Source: Helicobacter sp. 12S02634-8
GTDB lineage: Bacteria > Campylobacterota > Campylobacteria > Campylobacterales > Helicobacteraceae
DNA length: 64,000 nt
Assembly: GCF_002272865.1 (NCBI RefSeq)
Contig: NZ_MLAP01000003.1
Location: 1 to 64,000 of the forward strand
Reading direction: 5' to 3'
Shown: positions 14,378 to 24,158 of the stretch, in pieces
Numbering within the stretch: position 1 is the first letter of the stretch
Layout: every line of letters begins with the position of its first letter
Position numbers and translations under genes: made by a program
The notes under the pieces: model-generated
What the model was told of the DNA's origin: nothing
The model's input: the letters and a program-made list of their open reading frames with translations, nothing else
Database searches by the model: none

Positions 14378-14944
14378 CTATACAGATTCTTCGACAAGAA
14401 AATAAATATAAGGGATCAGCAAAATAGGGATCGCACCGATCATAAACATTCCCCTCCAGCCCAAATATTCAAAAAAATATCCATAAATCACCCCAGCAAT
14501 GAGATAGCCAAAAGGGTAGCCTGCTTGAAAAACCCCCGACATAAAGCCGCGGGCCTTATCGGGGATACTCTCCATTGCCAAAGATGAAGAAACGCCCCAT
14601 ATACCACCCATAGCCACCCCATACAAAGCGCGCAATACAAAGAAAACCGCTAAATTTGGAGCAAAGCCGCTCAAGACCTCAATGATTGAAAAAGCTAAAA
14701 TATTGATAATCAAAATGGGCTTTCTGCCATGAGATTCGGCATATTTGCCAAACAAATACGCCCCCAAAGAGCGAAACACAAGCGTCAGCACCAAAGCATA
14801 GCTAATCAGTGAAATCTCGACATTAAAATCCTTTGCCATATAGCTGAGCACAAACACTAAGATAAAAAAATCAAACGCGTCCATCACCCAAGCACTAAAA
14901 CAAGCTGAAGCAGTAAAAAACTGCCCCCTACTCCAACCAAACAT
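14378..14944 (-). pseudogene. MFS transporter, 5' half, disrupted by the prophage
   Basis: 188 residues holding about six membrane segments, one half of a major facilitator superfamily symporter (full proteins are usually about 400 or more residues with 12). MFS motif A is visible as GKYAESHGRKP (about residues 65-75), and the type resembles sialate/organic-acid:H+ symporters. The frame runs normally to FLVEE, then crosses the prophage terminus at 14384 and stops three codons later (TAG at 14380-14378). The 3' half should lie beyond the other prophage end. The remaining fragment is probably non-functional. Confidence 0.85.
14383..14389. other. Prophage-host junction (left-end terminus and target site)
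   Basis: On the minus strand the element starts TGTATAGTTTCA at 14384, resembling the TGTATTGATT start of phage Mu. Host sequence GATTC (14385-14389) abuts it and is the expected 5-bp target duplication. The other end is outside the window, so the duplication cannot be confirmed here. Confidence 0.75.
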
Positions 14945-15306
14945 ACTAACCTCCTAAGATTTTTAGAACTATCCTTTATATGATATTGCAAAAATTATAA
15001 ATTCCATACATATTTTTTGATTTTTATCCCATAAAATAAAATTTTTTCTTCAATATTTGCTTGAGAGATTCTATCGATTGGGAAAATCCTTGCCCCAAAA
15101 CTTGAGTGCAAGCAGATAAAATTTTCTATTTTTTAGATTGTTTCATTTTCTCACATCTGTATTTTTATCACTATTCAAACCCCAGCAGCCAAATGCTCTG
15201 ATACAAGGGGCAATGATGGGGGAGGGCTTAGGATAGTTTAAGTGATTTATTGGGAAAAATAGTCTAAAATAGAGGGATTATCAATCAAAAAAGAAAGGAG
15301 TCTGAA
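14945..15306. other. Intergenic region upstream of MFS fragment and YdcH-like gene
   Basis: 362 AT-rich bases between divergent genes. Candidate -10 boxes are CATATAAAGG on the minus strand (near 14975) for the transporter and TAAAAT (15265-15270) on the plus strand for the YdcH-like gene. No ORF, RNA gene or repeat recognised. Confidence 0.5.
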
Positions 15307-15531
15307 ATGTTCCACGAGTATCGCGAAGATATTTCACAGCTAAAAATCAAAAATGCTCATTTTGAAAAGATTTTTGAAGAGCACAACGAACTAGACCAAA
15401 AAATCATCAACGCAGAAAAGGGTATCGCCCCATTGAGTGATCTAGAAATCGACAAGATGAAAAAGCTCAAACTCAAGCTCAAAGATGAAGTTTATGCAAT
15501 GATTATGGAATACCGCAAGAATAATCCATAA
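15307..15531 (+). CDS. YdcH-like small coiled-coil protein (DUF465)
   Basis: 74 residues, nearly all helical and charged: YREDISQLKIKNAHFEKIF, HNELDQKI, then LSDLEIDKMKKLKLKLKDEV. This length and heptad pattern match the DUF465/YdcH family, whose role is unknown. A strong AAAGGAG precedes the ATG. It is a single gene with a probable terminator after it. Confidence 0.8.
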   Translation: MFHEYREDISQLKIKNAHFEKIFEEHNELDQKIINAEKGIAPLSDLEIDKMKKLKLKLKDEVYAMIMEYRKNNP

Positions 15532-15546
15532 GCCCCTTTAATCCCT

Positions 15547-15574
15547 AGGACTCTTAGCTCTTAGGAGTCTTTTA
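15547..15574 (+). terminator. Probable terminator of the YdcH-like gene
   Basis: AGGACTC (15547-15553) pairs with GAGTCTT (15565-15571) with one G-T pair, and the T-run TCTTTT overlaps the right arm. Weak stem, but 15 bases after the stop codon. It overlaps the 3' end of the convergent ThiD2 gene. Confidence 0.45.
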
Positions 15575-16003
15575 GATCTCTTTAAAATATCGCAATACAA
15601 ATATTTTTTCAATCTCATAAAGATCATAGCGAATATTTTTGAAACACTCGCTCTCTCCAAAGACTTGCAATTCCTTACATTTCAAATATTCTTCTAGCGT
15701 CCTAGCACTTTCTTGGGCGCGTTTGAAATTAGCTAGCACGATTCCATAAACCCCATCACGGCGAGTTTCTGATGGTATTGTATCTCTCAAGACATCTGAG
15801 GTAACAATTCTGCTTGATAGTAAAAGAGTGAAAGATTTTAAAGAAGCCCGATGGCGTAAGTCTTTGAGTTTGGAGGCGAGCTCTTTGTCGTTTTGGAGAT
15901 AGCGAGCGGTGTCTTCAACCACCCTAATGCCCTCTTTGAGGCGATTTAGGTTGGCATCAAGTATCCGCTGGATACTTGATAGATCAGTCTTCTCTTCCAC
16001 CAA
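15572..16003 (-). CDS. ThiD2-domain protein (thiamine synthesis related)
   Basis: 143 residues. The segment RILDANLNRLKEGIRVVEDT and following ARYLQND (about residues 12-38), then LKDLRHRASL, is the conserved core of the ThiD2 domain, which is often fused to thiamine-phosphate synthase ThiE. Here it stands alone without a ThiE partner domain. The start lies inside the 3' end of the BI-1 gene (20-base overlap), so it is cotranslated. Its exact biochemical role is not settled for stand-alone forms. Confidence 0.75.
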   Translation of the reverse strand: MVEEKTDLSSIQRILDANLNRLKEGIRVVEDTARYLQNDKELASKLKDLRHRASLKSFTLLLSSRIVTSDVLRDTIPSETRRDGVYGIVLANFKRAQESARTLEEYLKCKELQVFGESECFKNIRYDLYEIEKIFVLRYFKEI

Positions 16004-16679
16004 AGATACCGATGAGCTGCAAGATAGAAATGAATATATTCAAAAAGTCTAAATACAAGCTCACAGCCGCATCTATAGGGCTATCATACAGACCACGAAC
16101 CATATTTTGAGTGTCATAAGCTACATACACACTGAATAAAATCGCACACGCCCCTGCAATCACAGCTTGGAACACAGGAGAGCCCAAAAATATATTCACC
16201 ACTGAACACACCAAAACCACAATCAAAGCAATCAAAAGCATTTTGCCCATATTGGCAAGATCGGATTTAGTCTTGAGTGCAAAAATACTCATGATTCCAA
16301 AGATGATAGTTGTCATACCCAATGCTTGCCAGATAGCGCCCACGCCTGATTTGGCTATCACAAGACCTAGCAATGGCACCAATGTGACCCCTGATAAAAA
16401 TGTGAAGATAAACAACATCGCCACATTGAGCCCTGGCTTTCTTTTTGAAAACATCAATCCAAAAAACGCTGCGATTTCAGCAATGAAAAATACCCATCGA
16501 TTCTGCACAACCACTTCAAAATACTGAAAACCAATCAATGCACCGATTGTCGCAAGTAGCAAACTGCCAGCAAAGAACTTATAAGTTGTCTTCACAAAGC
16601 CCACCAAAGCACTATCACTGAGTGCGTTATTATAACTTTGGGCTTTTTCGTTGATATAATTTCTATCATATAGTCCCAT
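15984..16679 (-). CDS. Bax inhibitor-1/YccA family membrane protein
   Basis: 231 residues with about seven membrane segments (for example LLLATIGALIGF, IAEIAAFFGLMF, LLIALIVVLVCSVV). The C-terminal YVAYDTQNMVRGLYD and SLYLDFLNIFISILQLIG are typical of BI-1 family proteins, including the conserved Asp pair involved in pH-sensitive calcium leak in the family. It sits divergent from gap, as I recall for the H. pylori orthologues (HP0920-HP0921). Role in bacteria is probably membrane protease modulation or ion leak; not shown here. Confidence 0.88.
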   Translation of the reverse strand: MGLYDRNYINEKAQSYNNALSDSALVGFVKTTYKFFAGSLLLATIGALIGFQYFEVVVQNRWVFFIAEIAAFFGLMFSKRKPGLNVAMLFIFTFLSGVTLVPLLGLVIAKSGVGAIWQALGMTTIIFGIMSIFALKTKSDLANMGKMLLIALIVVLVCSVVNIFLGSPVFQAVIAGACAILFSVYVAYDTQNMVRGLYDSPIDAAVSLYLDFLNIFISILQLIGIFGGRED

Positions 16680-16775
16680 TTCTGACCCCTTAATCTTAAG
16701 TTTAGGCGAGAATCATACAATATTTATGTCAAGAAAATGTAAATTAAATAAATGGCTTTTTCCCTAGCCTTGAGA

Positions 16776-16781
16776 TACAAT
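16776..16781 (+). promoter_or_regulatory. Candidate -10 box of gap
   Basis: TACAAT in GAGATACAATAATG, 36 bases before the gap start codon, in an AT-rich region lacking an obvious -35. Confidence 0.4.
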
Positions 16782-16816
16782 AATGCTGATGATTTTACCT
16801 ATTGCAAGGATTGGGT

Positions 16817-17815
16817 ATGCCAAGACTAAAAATCGCTATCAACGGCTTTGGGAGATTAGGCAGGAGTATCGCAAGGGTGATTGCTAGCAGAGATGATGTA
16901 GAGCTTGTTGGTATCAATGATACAAGCGATTGGGAAATGCTTGCGTATTTACTCGAACACGATAGCACGCACGGGCGTTTCCCTAAGCCCATCGCCTATG
17001 AAGAAGGCAAGCTATCTATCAACAATCAAGTTGTGCAGACTTTTTCATCGACCCACTCTGATGGGCTTGATTTCTCAAGCTGTGGGGCTGAAGTGGTGAT
17101 TGAGTCTTCTGGGAAATTCCTCACACAACAAGAAGTCAAGCACCACCTCCAAAAAGGTATCAAAAAAGTAATCCTCTCTGCCCCTGCTACTGATGGAAAC
17201 ACGCCGACTTTTGTCATCGGGGTCAATGCACATCTCTACGCAGGCCAACCCATCGTATCCAACGCCTCTTGCACAACGCATTGCCTAGCCCCTATCTGTG
17301 ATGTCTTACACCAAAACTTTGGCATACAATCTGGTATTTTGACTACTATCCATAGCTACACCAATGACCAAAACCTCCTCGATAGCGCGCACAAAAAAGA
17401 CAAAAGACGCGCACGCGCTGCTGCACTCAATATCATTCCCACCACAACAGGTGCGGCCAAATCCATCTATAAAGTCCTCCCTGAGCTCAAGGGCAAACTC
17501 GATGGCCATAGCGTGCGTGTGCCGATTATTGATGTTTCTATGGTCGATTTGAATTTAGCGCTTGAAACAAGCACCTCAGCCCAAGCCATCAATGACGCCC
17601 TCTATGAAGCTTCACAGACTCGCCTTAAGGGGATTTTAGATATTGATGAAAAATACGGGGTCAGCACAGATTTTCTCAACAACCCTCACAGCAGCATTGT
17701 TGCAAAAGACTTGACTTTCACCATCGGCAAAATGGCAAAAATCATGGCTTGGTATGACAATGAATGGGGCTATGCCAATCGTATCATTGATTTAGCTGTC
17801 CTCATCAGCATATAG
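16817..17815 (+). CDS. gap: Glyceraldehyde-3-phosphate dehydrogenase
   Basis: 332 residues from the ATG at 16817, which has AAGGA just upstream; the frame extends to a TTG at 16802, which is not needed. NAD-binding GFGRLGRS is near residues 9-16, the catalytic Cys is in SNASCTTHCLAP (about 150), and the C-terminal signature WYDNEWGYANR is near 313-323. It serves glycolysis/gluconeogenesis together with tpiA and fbp elsewhere in the window. Its stop directly abuts the stop of the convergent PLD gene. Confidence 0.95.
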   Translation: MPRLKIAINGFGRLGRSIARVIASRDDVELVGINDTSDWEMLAYLLEHDSTHGRFPKPIAYEEGKLSINNQVVQTFSSTHSDGLDFSSCGAEVVIESSGKFLTQQEVKHHLQKGIKKVILSAPATDGNTPTFVIGVNAHLYAGQPIVSNASCTTHCLAPICDVLHQNFGIQSGILTTIHSYTNDQNLLDSAHKKDKRRARAAALNIIPTTTGAAKSIYKVLPELKGKLDGHSVRVPIIDVSMVDLNLALETSTSAQAINDALYEASQTRLKGILDIDEKYGVSTDFLNNPHSSIVAKDLTFTIGKMAKIMAWYDNEWGYANRIIDLAVLISI

Positions 17816-19363
17816 CTATATCTGACTCTCAGGGAATATCCTAGCTAAGTAGTTGATAGCACGCACAAACCAGCTTGTATCTGGCGAATGCGTTGTATCG
17901 ATCACTTTGCCATCTTCAACCCCCTCCCAAATAACCCGATTGTCCTTTAAGATAAGGTGCCAAGACTTTTGCATATCGATTTGCATGAGTTTTTTAGTTT
18001 CTTGTGCAAAATCTTCATTATCAAAGATAGCGACCACTTCAGTGTTGATGGACTCAGAACGGGGATCGAGATTGAAGCTGCCTACCCAAGTGATTTTATT
18101 ATCAAACACAATTGTCTTGCTATGCAATGAAGCCCCCGAGCTCAATCGCCCGCGGATTTTGACCCGCCATTCATTGTGCTTGTATTCATAGACGTTCATT
18201 CCCATACGCACCAAATCATCTCGATACCGCTCCCACGCACTATAAACCACCAACGCATCTGTTGAAGACAAAGAATTAGTCAAAATACTGATATCAATCC
18301 CCCTGTCAATAGCGTTTTTGAGGTATTGCATACCCTTTTTACCCGGCACAAAATAAGCCGAAGAGATATAAATAGACTCCCTTGTGTGCGTCCAAATCTT
18401 TCTTAGGGCCTGTGTCAATGGGCTTTCAATAGGCTCTTCTATCTTTTGAGGCAGATCAGCAATCAACTTCGCATTGCCCCAATAGATGATATTTTGATGT
18501 TTTTGGTATCGTGAAATAAAGCTACTGATGGCTGTTTCATAGATTTTCCAATCACTCGGCGACCCCTCAATCTTAGCAATATATTTGGAATAATTTTTGG
18601 TGTATTTTTTCATTTTTGACTTAGAGGGCAGCAATGACGCGGGCACAGAACGATGGAAATCCCAATATTTATCAAAGCTCTCTTGGGCTTGATGGGCAAT
18701 ATCCCCTAAGAAAAAGACATCAGTATCAGAAAAATTCACAGACAGATTGTTGTCAAAATAATTATCTGCTATATTCCTCCCCCCGATAATCAAAGCAATC
18801 CCATCAACAACAAAAAGTTTATTATGCATACGTTTATTGATCCTGCCAAAGTCATAGACCATCTCAAAATATCTGAAAAATCGGATTCTGTTTTTATAGG
18901 GATTGAATATTTTCACGCTGATATTGGGGTGATTGTCTAAAGCGATAATATCAGAGAAGTCCGAATCAAGCCCATTGTCATCGACCAAAATTCGGATCTT
19001 TACCCCTCGATTGGCCGCTTCCCATAGCTCGTGCATTAAAACGCGTGAGGCAATATCGTTTTTATAAATATAAGTCTGTATATCGATAGTTTTTTGTGCC
19101 ATTCTAGCCAGACTCGCACGATGCAAGAGCGCATAAGAGCCATCTTCGATAATCATTGCACCACTTTTTTGCGGGGAGTGCTTGAGGGCAGGAGCATAGA
19201 CCTTGCCAATCTCTGTATCTAGGGGATCAAACTGCGGTATAGACATTTCGTGGGGGAGTTTAGTGGGCGGGATATCGTGCGTTGAGGCAATGATAGATGA
19301 ACAGCCACTCAAGACAAACAACACCACAAACAATATCACAGCTATATTTGTTTCAGTAAACAT
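17816..19363 (-). CDS. Phospholipase D family lipoprotein, cardiolipin synthase-like
   Basis: 515 residues. The N-terminus is a lipoprotein signal with lipobox LSGC (Cys at about 21). Two HKD motifs are visible: MHNKLFVVDGIALIIGGRN (about 180) and LHSKTIVFDNKITWVGSFNLD (first residues near 421), each followed by the usual Gly/Asn. This matches ClsC/YmdC-type cardiolipin synthases, which join phosphatidyl groups at the periplasmic face. In H. pylori a protein of this kind (HP0190) also precedes frdB. Substrate not proven. Confidence 0.85.
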   Translation of the reverse strand: MFTETNIAVILFVVLFVLSGCSSIIASTHDIPPTKLPHEMSIPQFDPLDTEIGKVYAPALKHSPQKSGAMIIEDGSYALLHRASLARMAQKTIDIQTYIYKNDIASRVLMHELWEAANRGVKIRILVDDNGLDSDFSDIIALDNHPNISVKIFNPYKNRIRFFRYFEMVYDFGRINKRMHNKLFVVDGIALIIGGRNIADNYFDNNLSVNFSDTDVFFLGDIAHQAQESFDKYWDFHRSVPASLLPSKSKMKKYTKNYSKYIAKIEGSPSDWKIYETAISSFISRYQKHQNIIYWGNAKLIADLPQKIEEPIESPLTQALRKIWTHTRESIYISSAYFVPGKKGMQYLKNAIDRGIDISILTNSLSSTDALVVYSAWERYRDDLVRMGMNVYEYKHNEWRVKIRGRLSSGASLHSKTIVFDNKITWVGSFNLDPRSESINTEVVAIFDNEDFAQETKKLMQIDMQKSWHLILKDNRVIWEGVEDGKVIDTTHSPDTSWFVRAINYLARIFPESQI

Positions 19364-19623
19364 ACCCTACCCACTCAAAGATCTTCTTAGGGCAATCATA
19401 ACAAAATTTTAAAAACTATCGATCCAAATCCAAAGCTCCCCCTCTCTCATATCTCTCTATTATGCCCCTCTCTCTATGTAAGAGCAGGGCTCAATGCTCC
19501 TATGGATCAATTGGATCAATATATTTGGCTGTGCTTACTATATTGCTGTATTGCTATGTGCCCAAGCAACACAAAATACAATCAAATCTCTATAAAAACC
19601 TTAAAATCTTATAAGGATTTGAT

Positions 19624-20370
19624 TTATTTTTTGAGCCCTACAGATACCATTTTTCTTCTCAAATAAGCAATTTTAGTCTGCAAGGGCAGTTCTTTGGGGC
19701 AAGTATCGTGACAAGCTAGCAAACTCATGCAGCCAAATACGCCATCATCATTGCCAATTAGCTCATAAAAATCATCATCGCTTCTTTTATCATGAGGGTC
19801 TATCATGAACCGCACAGCCTTATTCATACCTGCTGCACCGATAAAATCCTCTCGCATTAGCTTTGTAGCGCAGCTCGCTACACAGCAGCCACACTCAATG
19901 CAACGTTCTAATTCAAACACATCTTGGGCGACTTCAGGCTCTATCCTTTCTTCGGGCTTAGAAATATCGATAGTTTCGTTGGTGTGTATCCAGCTCTCAA
20001 CCCGTTTATTCATACCTGCAAACCACTCTCCTGTATTGACACTCAAATCCTTAATCAGCTTAAAAGCTGGCAAAGGCATCAATGTGATAACCCCATCAGG
20101 GTAGCTTTTAGTCAAGGTCTTGCAAGCCAATGTAGGGCGTCCATTGATCATCATCGCACAACTCCCACAAATCCCAGCTCGACACACAAAATCAAAGCTC
20201 AAGTCCGGATCTTGTGTTTCTCGGATCATATTGAGTGCGATAAAAATTGTCATCGAATGCGTTTCTTCTAGCTTGTATTCTCTGAAATGGGGTTTAGAAA
20301 CTGCACTTTGGGGGTCAAATTTCAAAACTCTGATTGTGATCACCCTTGCTTGTTGTTCTTGCGCACTCAT
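19624..20370 (-). CDS. frdB: Fumarate reductase iron-sulfur subunit
   Basis: 248 residues. Cysteine clusters are in order: [13 protein letters not shown] with a later LACK for the 2Fe-2S centre (about 62-80), [11 protein letters not shown] (about 152-162) and [11 protein letters not shown] (about 215) for the 4Fe-4S and 3Fe-4S centres. It carries electrons from the FrdC haems to the FrdA flavin. It is the last gene of frdCAB, with its start overlapping the frdA stop by four bases. Confidence 0.95.
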   Translation of the reverse strand: MSAQEQQARVITIRVLKFDPQSAVSKPHFREYKLEETHSMTIFIALNMIRETQDPDLSFDFVCRAGICGSCAMMINGRPTLACKTLTKSYPDGVITLMPLPAFKLIKDLSVNTGEWFAGMNKRVESWIHTNETIDISKPEERIEPEVAQDVFELERCIECGCCVASCATKLMREDFIGAAGMNKAVRFMIDPHDKRSDDDFYELIGNDDGVFGCMSLLACHDTCPKELPLQTKIAYLRRKMVSVGLKK

Positions 20371-22352
20371 TTCTCATCTCCTAGTCGTTGGTTTTTTGCT
20401 TTATATTTAGACACCAAATCAAATGGCATCAAAGCCTCTTGCAGTGCATATCTATCGCCACCTTGGGACTGGATCTCTTCTGTGATCTTGCGGATTTGTG
20501 CATCGCGTTGCTCTTTGAGTGGATGGGGAATAAAATTGCCCTTAGCTCCATAGCCCCTAAAGTCAGGAGTGATCTCCATCTTCATGATATCAAGCTCCTC
20601 ATATTCGAGAGTAGGCAAGGTCTGCATAGGATCAGGCCAAGAAGCCAAAGTCCGCTTGAGCCAATTGGCATCATCGCGTTTGGGATAATCAATGCGTGTG
20701 TGCGCCCCTCTGGACTCTGTCCTATCGAGTGCTCCTTTAGCGACACATAGTGCGATTTTAAGCATACGCGGGACACGATAAGCGTCTTCGAGCTCTGGGT
20801 TGTTATGCATTTTTTTGTTTTTGACATTGATATTTTTGGATCGTTTATAAAGCTCTTCGAGTTCATTGACTGCCTCTTGGAGCAAAGGTCCATCACGGAA
20901 TACACCGACTTTTTCGTCCATAATCGTTTTCATTTTATTACGGATTTCATAGACATCTTCACTCCCGCTATTATTGAGTAAAGAGGCCAAATATCTCTCT
21001 TCTTTGTCGATAAAAGCTTGGATTGTTTTGGTATGGATATCCACATCAGCCCCTACGCAATGCTCAGCAAAATAATCCCCGATAATCATTCCAGCGACCA
21101 CAGCCTCACTCACTGAATTCCCACCTAAGCGATTAAATCCGTGCAAATCCCAGCAAGAAGCCTCTCCAGCACAAAACAGACCTTTGAGATGGGTTTCACC
21201 TTTATAGTTTGTTCGCACCCCACCCATAGAATAATGCTGCATGGGCTTGATAGGCACCCAGCCCTTAGACCCCTCATCAGCAGGATCGATACCTGCAAAA
21301 GTCTTGGCAATATCTTGGACATCTCTGAGATTGCGTTCAATATGGGCGCGACCCAATATAGAAATATCTAGCCAAACGTGCTCACCATAGGGCGATTTCA
21401 CGCCCTTGCCACTTTTGATATGCTCTAATATTCTCCTTGAAACAACATCGCGGCTTGCAAGCTCCTTTTTCTCTGGCTCATAATCAGGCATAAAACGATA
21501 GCCATCTTTATCACGCAACACGCCCCCATCTCCTCGACAGCCCTCTGTCATCAAGATACCACTAGGGACTAAGCAAGTAGGGTGAAACTGCACAGCTTCC
21601 ATATTCCCCAACTTGGCTATGCCTGTTTCCATTGCAATTGCTGCACCAACACCATCGCAAATCACTGCATTTGTCGTGTGTGCATACACGCGCCCATACC
21701 CCCCTGTGGCTAAAAGCGTGCCTTTGGATACATAAGCTGAAATCTCCCCTGTAATCAAATCCCGCACCACTGCGCCATAACATCTGCCATTTTCATAGAT
21801 GATCGCAACAGCTTCTTTTCTATCACGAATATCTACTCCGTGTTTATAAGCTTCATTGGCTACTGAATATAGCATTGAATGCCCTGTCGCATCCGCTGTA
21901 AAGCAAGTCCGCCATTTCTTAGTCCCACCAAAATCCCTTGATTGGATATAGCCGTGGCGATCGGTCTTTTCTGTGATTGTGACATGCTCACCATTGATGA
22001 CAGCAGGGCGATCCCCTGCCTTAATCCGTGTCCAAGGCACTCCAAACCCTGCTAGCTCTCTGATGGCCTTTGGTGCAGTTGTAACAAACATACGCGCGAC
22101 ATTTTGATCACAACCCCAATCGCTCCCTTTGACCGTGTCCATAAAATGCAAGTCTTCATTGTCCCCCTCGCTCATCTTGCCATTACCCAAGCTAGCCTGC
22201 ATACCCCCTTGGGCTGCAGCTGAGTGGCTGCGACGCACGGGCACTAGACTCAAGATAATCACGCTCAAACCTCGCTGTTTGGCTGCTACCCCAGCTCGCA
22301 AGCCTGCCAATCCTCCACCGACAATCAATGCATCACAATATGTTACCTTCAT
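20367..22352 (-). CDS. frdA: Fumarate reductase flavoprotein subunit
   Basis: 661 residues. N-terminal FAD fold ([18 protein letters not shown]), the covalent-FAD His in [13 protein letters not shown] (about 43), and active-site segments [13 protein letters not shown] and [11 protein letters not shown] (family HTR). It reduces fumarate to succinate, the terminal step of fumarate respiration. It lacks an insertion that I recall in H. pylori FrdA after FAGIDPAD and a longer H. pylori C-terminal tail, and so resembles the Wolinella form in length. Overlaps frdB; follows frdC directly. Confidence 0.96.
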   Translation of the reverse strand: MKVTYCDALIVGGGLAGLRAGVAAKQRGLSVIILSLVPVRRSHSAAAQGGMQASLGNGKMSEGDNEDLHFMDTVKGSDWGCDQNVARMFVTTAPKAIRELAGFGVPWTRIKAGDRPAVINGEHVTITEKTDRHGYIQSRDFGGTKKWRTCFTADATGHSMLYSVANEAYKHGVDIRDRKEAVAIIYENGRCYGAVVRDLITGEISAYVSKGTLLATGGYGRVYAHTTNAVICDGVGAAIAMETGIAKLGNMEAVQFHPTCLVPSGILMTEGCRGDGGVLRDKDGYRFMPDYEPEKKELASRDVVSRRILEHIKSGKGVKSPYGEHVWLDISILGRAHIERNLRDVQDIAKTFAGIDPADEGSKGWVPIKPMQHYSMGGVRTNYKGETHLKGLFCAGEASCWDLHGFNRLGGNSVSEAVVAGMIIGDYFAEHCVGADVDIHTKTIQAFIDKEERYLASLLNNSGSEDVYEIRNKMKTIMDEKVGVFRDGPLLQEAVNELEELYKRSKNINVKNKKMHNNPELEDAYRVPRMLKIALCVAKGALDRTESRGAHTRIDYPKRDDANWLKRTLASWPDPMQTLPTLEYEELDIMKMEITPDFRGYGAKGNFIPHPLKEQRDAQIRKITEEIQSQGGDRYALQEALMPFDLVSKYKAKNQRLGDEK

Positions 22353-23114
22353 TTATTCTCCCTTGCCATATATTTGCACATCAAGATGTTTGTAGTCGAT
22401 ACTTGTATCTGTCTGGCTCAATCCTTTTTTGACATAAGCACCATAAGTGAATAAGCCCAAAACGATAAAAAACACGCTCATGCACCATTTGACTCGTCGC
22501 AAGTTTTTGATACCCACCTTTTCAAACCACCCCCATTTCACGCATATCCGATACAAGCCTATTGAGCCGTGTAGCTCCACAGCAAACAGCAAAAAGATAT
22601 ATAAAATCCAAAAATGCTCACTCACAAAGCGATAAGCTGAACCATTAGGTCCGATTGTATCAGGCTGGGTGAGCATTACAAATAAATGGATACTTGCAAG
22701 AAAAAACATCGCAAAACCAGTCACTGCTTGGACAAACCACAAACTTGTATCGCTATGCTTCATCAAGTGTTTGTGTGTTCTTAGAACAATGAATTGCTTG
22801 TAATTGATAGGGAATTTTCGCATTGCCAAAAATGCGTGCACCACCAAAATAATAATAATCACTGCTGCAACACCACTGACAATAGCAGGCTCACCAGCTT
22901 TGAATAAAAAACTCCCCTCAAAAAATTTAGCGACCTTATACATCGCCTCATCACTGATAAGGATACTCGATACCAAAAACATATGGGCTATCATAAAAAT
23001 AGCTAACACCAACCCCGTAGCACTCTGCCAAAAATCAAGCTTAGCAGGCATTTTGCTCTTTTTGCGCTCTGGGGTAACCCCCAAGTAGCTTTCAATGATT
23101 TTCTCTTGTTGCAT
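22353..23114 (-). CDS. frdC: Fumarate reductase cytochrome b subunit
   Basis: 253 residues with five membrane segments (for example LVLAIFMIAHMFLV, VAAVIIIILVVHAFLA, FAMFFLASIHLFVML, LYIFLLFAVELHGSIGLY), several containing the His residues expected of a di-haem, Wolinella-type menaquinol-oxidising subunit. First gene of frdCAB, with the frdA start immediately after its stop. Shine-Dalgarno GGAGAGA precedes the ATG. Confidence 0.95.
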   Translation of the reverse strand: MQQEKIIESYLGVTPERKKSKMPAKLDFWQSATGLVLAIFMIAHMFLVSSILISDEAMYKVAKFFEGSFLFKAGEPAIVSGVAAVIIIILVVHAFLAMRKFPINYKQFIVLRTHKHLMKHSDTSLWFVQAVTGFAMFFLASIHLFVMLTQPDTIGPNGSAYRFVSEHFWILYIFLLFAVELHGSIGLYRICVKWGWFEKVGIKNLRRVKWCMSVFFIVLGLFTYGAYVKKGLSQTDTSIDYKHLDVQIYGKGE

Positions 23115-23259
23115 TGATCTCTCCTGTTTGTGTTTGTAAATTTAGGGCTTTTAAAATAAGCACACTGCTCAAGGAATCCAAATATCACTGCACTCCGCAT
23201 TTTTCCTTTGTCCCCGCTCATCGACACTATGAGTGAGAATTTCATAAGCGGTTGTGCAT

Positions 23260-23265
23260 ATTATA
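23260..23265 (-). promoter_or_regulatory. Candidate -10 box of the frdCAB operon
   Basis: TATAAT on the minus strand within TTTTATAATATGC, about 145 bases before the frdC start. It is the best -10 match in the frdC-tpiA divergent spacer; a long leader would follow. Confidence 0.4.
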
Positions 23266-23368
23266 AAACAAATACAATTAAAAATTCTCTTAAATTTTAG
23301 AACTTATTTGTTAAAAATCCCTACTATCTTTAGTGTGTATTATTTTATGAAACTCATCAAATAATTGT

Positions 23369-23374
23369 TACAAT
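23369..23374 (+). promoter_or_regulatory. Candidate -10 box of tpiA-lpxD
   Basis: TACAAT in TTGTTACAATTAC, 46 bases before the tpiA ATG, with a clear AAGGAG at 23408-23413. Confidence 0.4.
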
Positions 23375-23420
23375 TACTCCAAAATATCTGAGAGAATCCC
23401 ACACATAAGGAGCTAGCTAT

Positions 23421-24158
23421 ATGCGAAAAATCATCGCAGCAAATTTTAAAGCAAATCTCACAAGAGCAAGCACAGAAGCCTACCTCAAGACCCTCCAAAG
23501 CAAGCTGACTCCACAAGATGGGGTGCAAGTTTATATCTTCCCTGCACTCTCTAATTTGATGTCTAGTCCTTGTGGTATGATTACTATTGGGACACAAAAT
23601 GCATATCCGGCTTATAATGGCGCTTTCACAGGGGAAATCGGATTAGAAATCCTCCAAGAACTAGGGATCACAACCATCATCATTGGCCATAGTGAGCGGC
23701 GCAATCTTTTAGCTGAAACGCAAGAAATTTGTGCCAAAAAGTTTGCGTTCTTTGCCCAAAAGGGCTTTGAGATATTTTATTGTATCGGTGAGAATTTATC
23801 TGTAAGAGAAAAGGGCTTAGACGCTGTAGAAAAGTTTATCCACGCACAGTTAGAGGGCATTGATACAACTTATGACAAGCTCATACTCGCCTATGAGCCC
23901 ATATGGGCGATAGGGACAGGCGTGAGTGCGAGTTTAGAGCAAATCAGTCAGACCCACCAAATCATCAAAAATCAAGCAAAAGCCCCTCTGCTTTATGGAG
24001 GGAGTGTGAATCCTCAAAATGCAAAAGAAATCCTAGCTTTAGATGAGGTAGATGGCGTGTTAGTGGGGAGTGCTGCACTCACTCTTGAGAATTTTTATCC
24101 CATTATTCAAGCCAGCCCCTTAATATCCAAACCCCTCACCCATAAGGATCGCCAATGA
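23421..24158 (+). CDS. tpiA: Triosephosphate isomerase
   Basis: 245 residues, the usual length for epsilonproteobacteria. Visible are the substrate Asn-Lys pair in AANFKANL (about 8-11), the electrophile His in IIGHSERR (about 90), the catalytic Glu in [11 protein letters not shown] (about 154) and the phosphate-binding [11 protein letters not shown] (about 192). Interconverts the triose phosphates. The stop overlaps lpxD by four bases; in H. pylori, as I recall, fabI lies between these two genes. Confidence 0.95.
   Translation: MRKIIAANFKANLTRASTEAYLKTLQSKLTPQDGVQVYIFPALSNLMSSPCGMITIGTQNAYPAYNGAFTGEIGLEILQELGITTIIIGHSERRNLLAETQEICAKKFAFFAQKGFEIFYCIGENLSVREKGLDAVEKFIHAQLEGIDTTYDKLILAYEPIWAIGTGVSASLEQISQTHQIIKNQAKAPLLYGGSVNPQNAKEILALDEVDGVLVGSAALTLENFYPIIQASPLISKPLTHKDRQ

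Larger units (their letters stand above)
1..14384. mobile_element. Mu-like transposable prophage (one end; continues left of window)
   Basis: Gene content is that of a Mu-type transposable phage: DD35E transposase (MuA), MuB ATPase, Gam, GemA (gp16), Mor, Mu-type terminase (gp28), portal (gp29), MuF head protein (gp30) and a gpG-like protein, with a CI/LexA-type repressor at the outer end. The right boundary is set at 14384. On the minus strand the element begins TGTATAG there, with the TG dinucleotide typical of Mu ends, and at this exact point a host MFS transporter loses its reading frame. Unlike Mu, late genes (plus strand) and early genes (minus strand) face opposite ways. Tail, major head and lysis genes are not seen and should lie left of position 1. 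Confidence 0.93.

Noticed and set aside
14267-14587. 106-codon plus-strand ORF crossing the prophage end
   Set aside because: Lies half in the antisense of the MFS fragment and half in the phage terminus; no Shine-Dalgarno.
19364-19623. Possible small RNA in the PLD-frdB gap
   Set aside because: Only loosely repetitive CTCTCT and TATTGCTGTATTGC text; no stem, promoter or terminator convincing enough.
20367-22352. FrdA as a truncated gene because it is shorter than in H. pylori
   Set aside because: All catalytic segments are present, and the difference is a missing internal insertion and shorter tail, as in Wolinella-type FrdA.
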